Part shown: positions 62,095-64,000 of the stretch, piece by piece
Layout of the letters: every line of letters begins with the position of its first letter
Numbering within the stretch: the stretch's first letter is position 1
NCBI GenBank assembly: GCA_963708575.1
Contig: CAVPTB010000007.1
Coordinates: forward strand, 1-64,000
Direction: 5' to 3'
DNA from: DASVWZ01 sp963708575
GTDB lineage: Bacteria; Acidobacteriota; Terriglobia; Terriglobales; Acidobacteriaceae
Length of the DNA stretch: 64,000 nucleotides
Position numbers and translations under genes: made by a program
The notes under the pieces: model-generated
Database searches by the model: none
What the model was told of the DNA's origin: nothing
Seen by the model: only the letters and a program-made list of their open reading frames with translations

Positions 62095-64000
62095 GTGCCG
62101 CCTGGGGAACCTTACAGGAAGACCGTATACAGGTTTGGTCCGTTCCAACTCGATTCCGGTAAGGCCACGCTCTCTCGCAACGGCAACCAGCTGAAGTTGC
62201 AGGATCTCCCCTACCGCCTACTCATAATTCTGGTGGAGAAACCGGGAGAGATCGTCTCCCGAGAAGAGGTGCGCCAACGCCTATGGCCCGAAAACACCTT
62301 TGTCGAGTTCGATAACAGTTTGGCAGTTGCGATTCGAAAGATCCGCGATGCTCTGGGAGACAATGCGGACGCACCCTGTTACGTGGAGACGCTACCGCGG
62401 CGAGGGTACCGGTTTTTGGCCCCGGTCACTACGGTCACAGAGCCACAGGATCCGGTCGGCCTCGTCACACCTGAACCCATAAGTCCCCCGATTTCGTCGT
62501 TCGGCTCAGAAAAACGCTCATCCATTTCAGGCCGAAGGTTGCGTTACATAGCACTTGCCGCATTCATTGTGCTGGGGATTGCTGGTACCGCTTATCGATT
62601 CCGCCTTCCGAGGACAGGGAAAGAAACAAAGACTGCGGTCGAGACCAACCTACCTCCGGTACACGTTCGACGGTCTGTAGCAGTGATGGGTTTTCGCAAT
62701 CTGCCTGGCCGTCCCGAGGACAACTGGCTCTCGCCGGCCTTTGCAGAAATGCTCGGTACCGAGCTCGCCGCCGATAGCGCTTTACGTATGGTCTCAGGTG
62801 AGGACGTGGCGCGCGCAAAACGAGAACTCCCCTTGGCCGACGAAGACAGCCTGGCGAAAGAAACCCTTGAACGGCTCCATACGAATCCTGGAGCAGACGT
62901 AGTCGTACTTGGCTCGTACACGCCGTTGCCCGGAAAAGGAGAAAGGCGGATTCGTCTGGATGTTCGCGATCCAAGACACCGAACACGGCGAGACCATAGC
63001 CGAGCAGGCCTTCGTCGGAAACGAGGATGATCTGTTTGAACTCGTCAGCCAGGCAGGTACGTCCCTGCGGCAGAGCCTGGGAGCGACGCCGGTTTCAGGA
63101 GAAGCAATCGCGCAGGCACAAGCCGCTCTGCCTTCGAAATCCCTGGCGGTCAAGCTTTACACGCAGGGACTGGAGCGTCTGTGGGCGTTTGATTTTGTAA
63201 ACGCCAGGGATTCTCTCATCCAGGCTGCAGCCGTCGAGCCCGCGTTTCCCTTGACACACGCTGCGTTGTCCGATGCATGGAATCGCCTCGGCTACAGCCT
63301 GAAGGCCCGGGACGAGGCGGAACGGGCGCGCTCTCTTTCCGGGCACTTGGGGCCAGAAGATCGTCTGCTGATCGATGGTCAATACTACGCCACGATCAAA
63401 GATCGGAAACGCGCCATCGATTCGTATCGACAACTTTTTATCCAGTTCCCGGACAGTTTGGACTACGGTCTTCGTCTCGCCGATGAACAGCGATGGATAA
63501 ATTCTGCAGATGCTTTGCATACTCTGGAGACGCTCCGGCATCTTCCGCTTCCTGCTGGCGGCGACCCGCGGATCGACTATCTGGAAGCGCGCGCTTGGGT
63601 TAATAACGATGTCGTCAAGGCGCAGGCTGCCGCCCGCCGCGCCATCGAAAAGGGGAATGCTCAGGGTTTGCAACTGTTCGTCGCTCGCGCCTACGGAATT
63701 CTCTGCCAGATCGGCAATGGCGATTCCACCGCCCAAGACTGTGACAATGCTCGAAAGAGGTACACAGCAGCCGGCGATCGCGATAACGCAGCTCGCACCA
63801 CTGCCGATTTCGCCATCTTCTACTATGAAAAGGGCGACTTGGATCGTGCAGAAGCAATGTACCGGGAAGTGATCAAAGTCTTTCGTCAGATCGGTGATCT
63901 CGAGGGTGTCACGACCGCCTCCGCTAACTTGGGCGATATTTCTCTGGCTCGTGGGAATCTGGCGGAAGCCACCCGTGGGCTCTCGGACGCAATTCCAGGC
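62095..64000 (+). pseudogene. CadC-like winged-helix/TPR regulator, frameshifted and cut by window end
   Basis: From a GTG at 62095 with GGGAAGC upstream, the protein begins with an OmpR/PhoB-type winged helix (YRFGPFQLDSGKATLSRNGN, VSREEVRQRLWPENTFVEFD, LPRRGYRFLAPV). One membrane helix follows (IALAAFIVLGIAGTAYRF), then a periplasmic domain (VAVMGFRNLPGRPEDNWLS). Near 62968 a surplus base shifts the frame; dropping it joins RIRLDVR to IQDTEHGETIAEQAF and the open frame continues through TPR-like helices to the end of the window. Regulators of this layout are common in Acidobacteriota. The missing 3' end lies outside the window. Confidence 0.8.

Noticed and set aside
1..64000. CRISPR arrays, insertion sequences, rRNA genes, riboswitches
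   Set aside because: I found no regularly spaced direct repeats, transposase genes, rRNA sequence or conserved riboswitch core.

Overview
The window looks like part of an Acidobacteriota chromosome, probably class Terriglobia. I infer this from the mix of gene families: a GloVer-type tandem-repeat protein, CadC-like winged-helix/TPR regulators, large MscS channels, MacB-type permeases, Ig-like lipoproteins, and moderately GC-rich DNA with loosely packed, mixed-strand gene order. It could be a metagenome assembly; four reading frames are broken by what look like single extra bases.

Layout. Positions 1-5.2 kb hold a nitric-oxide stress module: a quinol-type NO reductase (frame-broken), a Crp/Fnr-family regulator, a Ric-type di-iron repair protein, and two copies of a TGAC-N4-GTCA palindrome. 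A decayed SnoaL-like gene follows. From 5.4 to 13 kb lie an AlkP-superfamily phosphodiesterase with TPRs, a sulfotransferase-like P-loop protein, a MacB-type permease, an acetyltransferase, an MscS channel and a DUF4239-like membrane protein. From 13.1 to 18.1 kb runs an aromatic amino-acid operon, trpC-trpF-trpB-trpA-chorismate mutase-DAHP synthase, followed by a secreted M28 peptidase.

The most distinctive region is 20-33.5 kb. A four-gene run (ABC exporter, ABC ATPase, FtsX/MacB permease, secreted esterase) sits beside a second ABC exporter and a 1493-residue protein. That protein resembles cyclic beta-1,2-glucan synthase but stops before the GH94 phosphorylase domain that normally sets chain length. 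A divergent gene encodes a Tat-exported GH144-type endo-beta-1,2-glucanase. Together they look like a locus for making, exporting and trimming a beta-1,2-glucan.

From 33.5 to 53.5 kb come a GH39 enzyme, a second MscS channel, a CPBP protease, an unusual protein with a 41-residue tryptophan repeat, a spermidine-dehydrogenase-like flavoprotein, a frame-broken GH20 hexosaminidase, PilZ and FmdB proteins, a YheT-like hydrolase, a TPM/nucleotidyltransferase-like/LemA cluster, a DUF1624 acyltransferase, a lipoprotein, an OmpA protein and a 50-residue Lmo0937-type membrane peptide. At 53.8-55.1 kb a 1.2-kb relic of an integrative element lies between a 43-bp duplicate of the 5' half of tRNA-Arg(TCT) and the intact tRNA. 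The last 9 kb carry glucose-6-phosphate dehydrogenase, the GloVer protein, several small secreted or membrane proteins, a multicopper oxidase and, running off the end, a CadC-like regulator with a frameshift.
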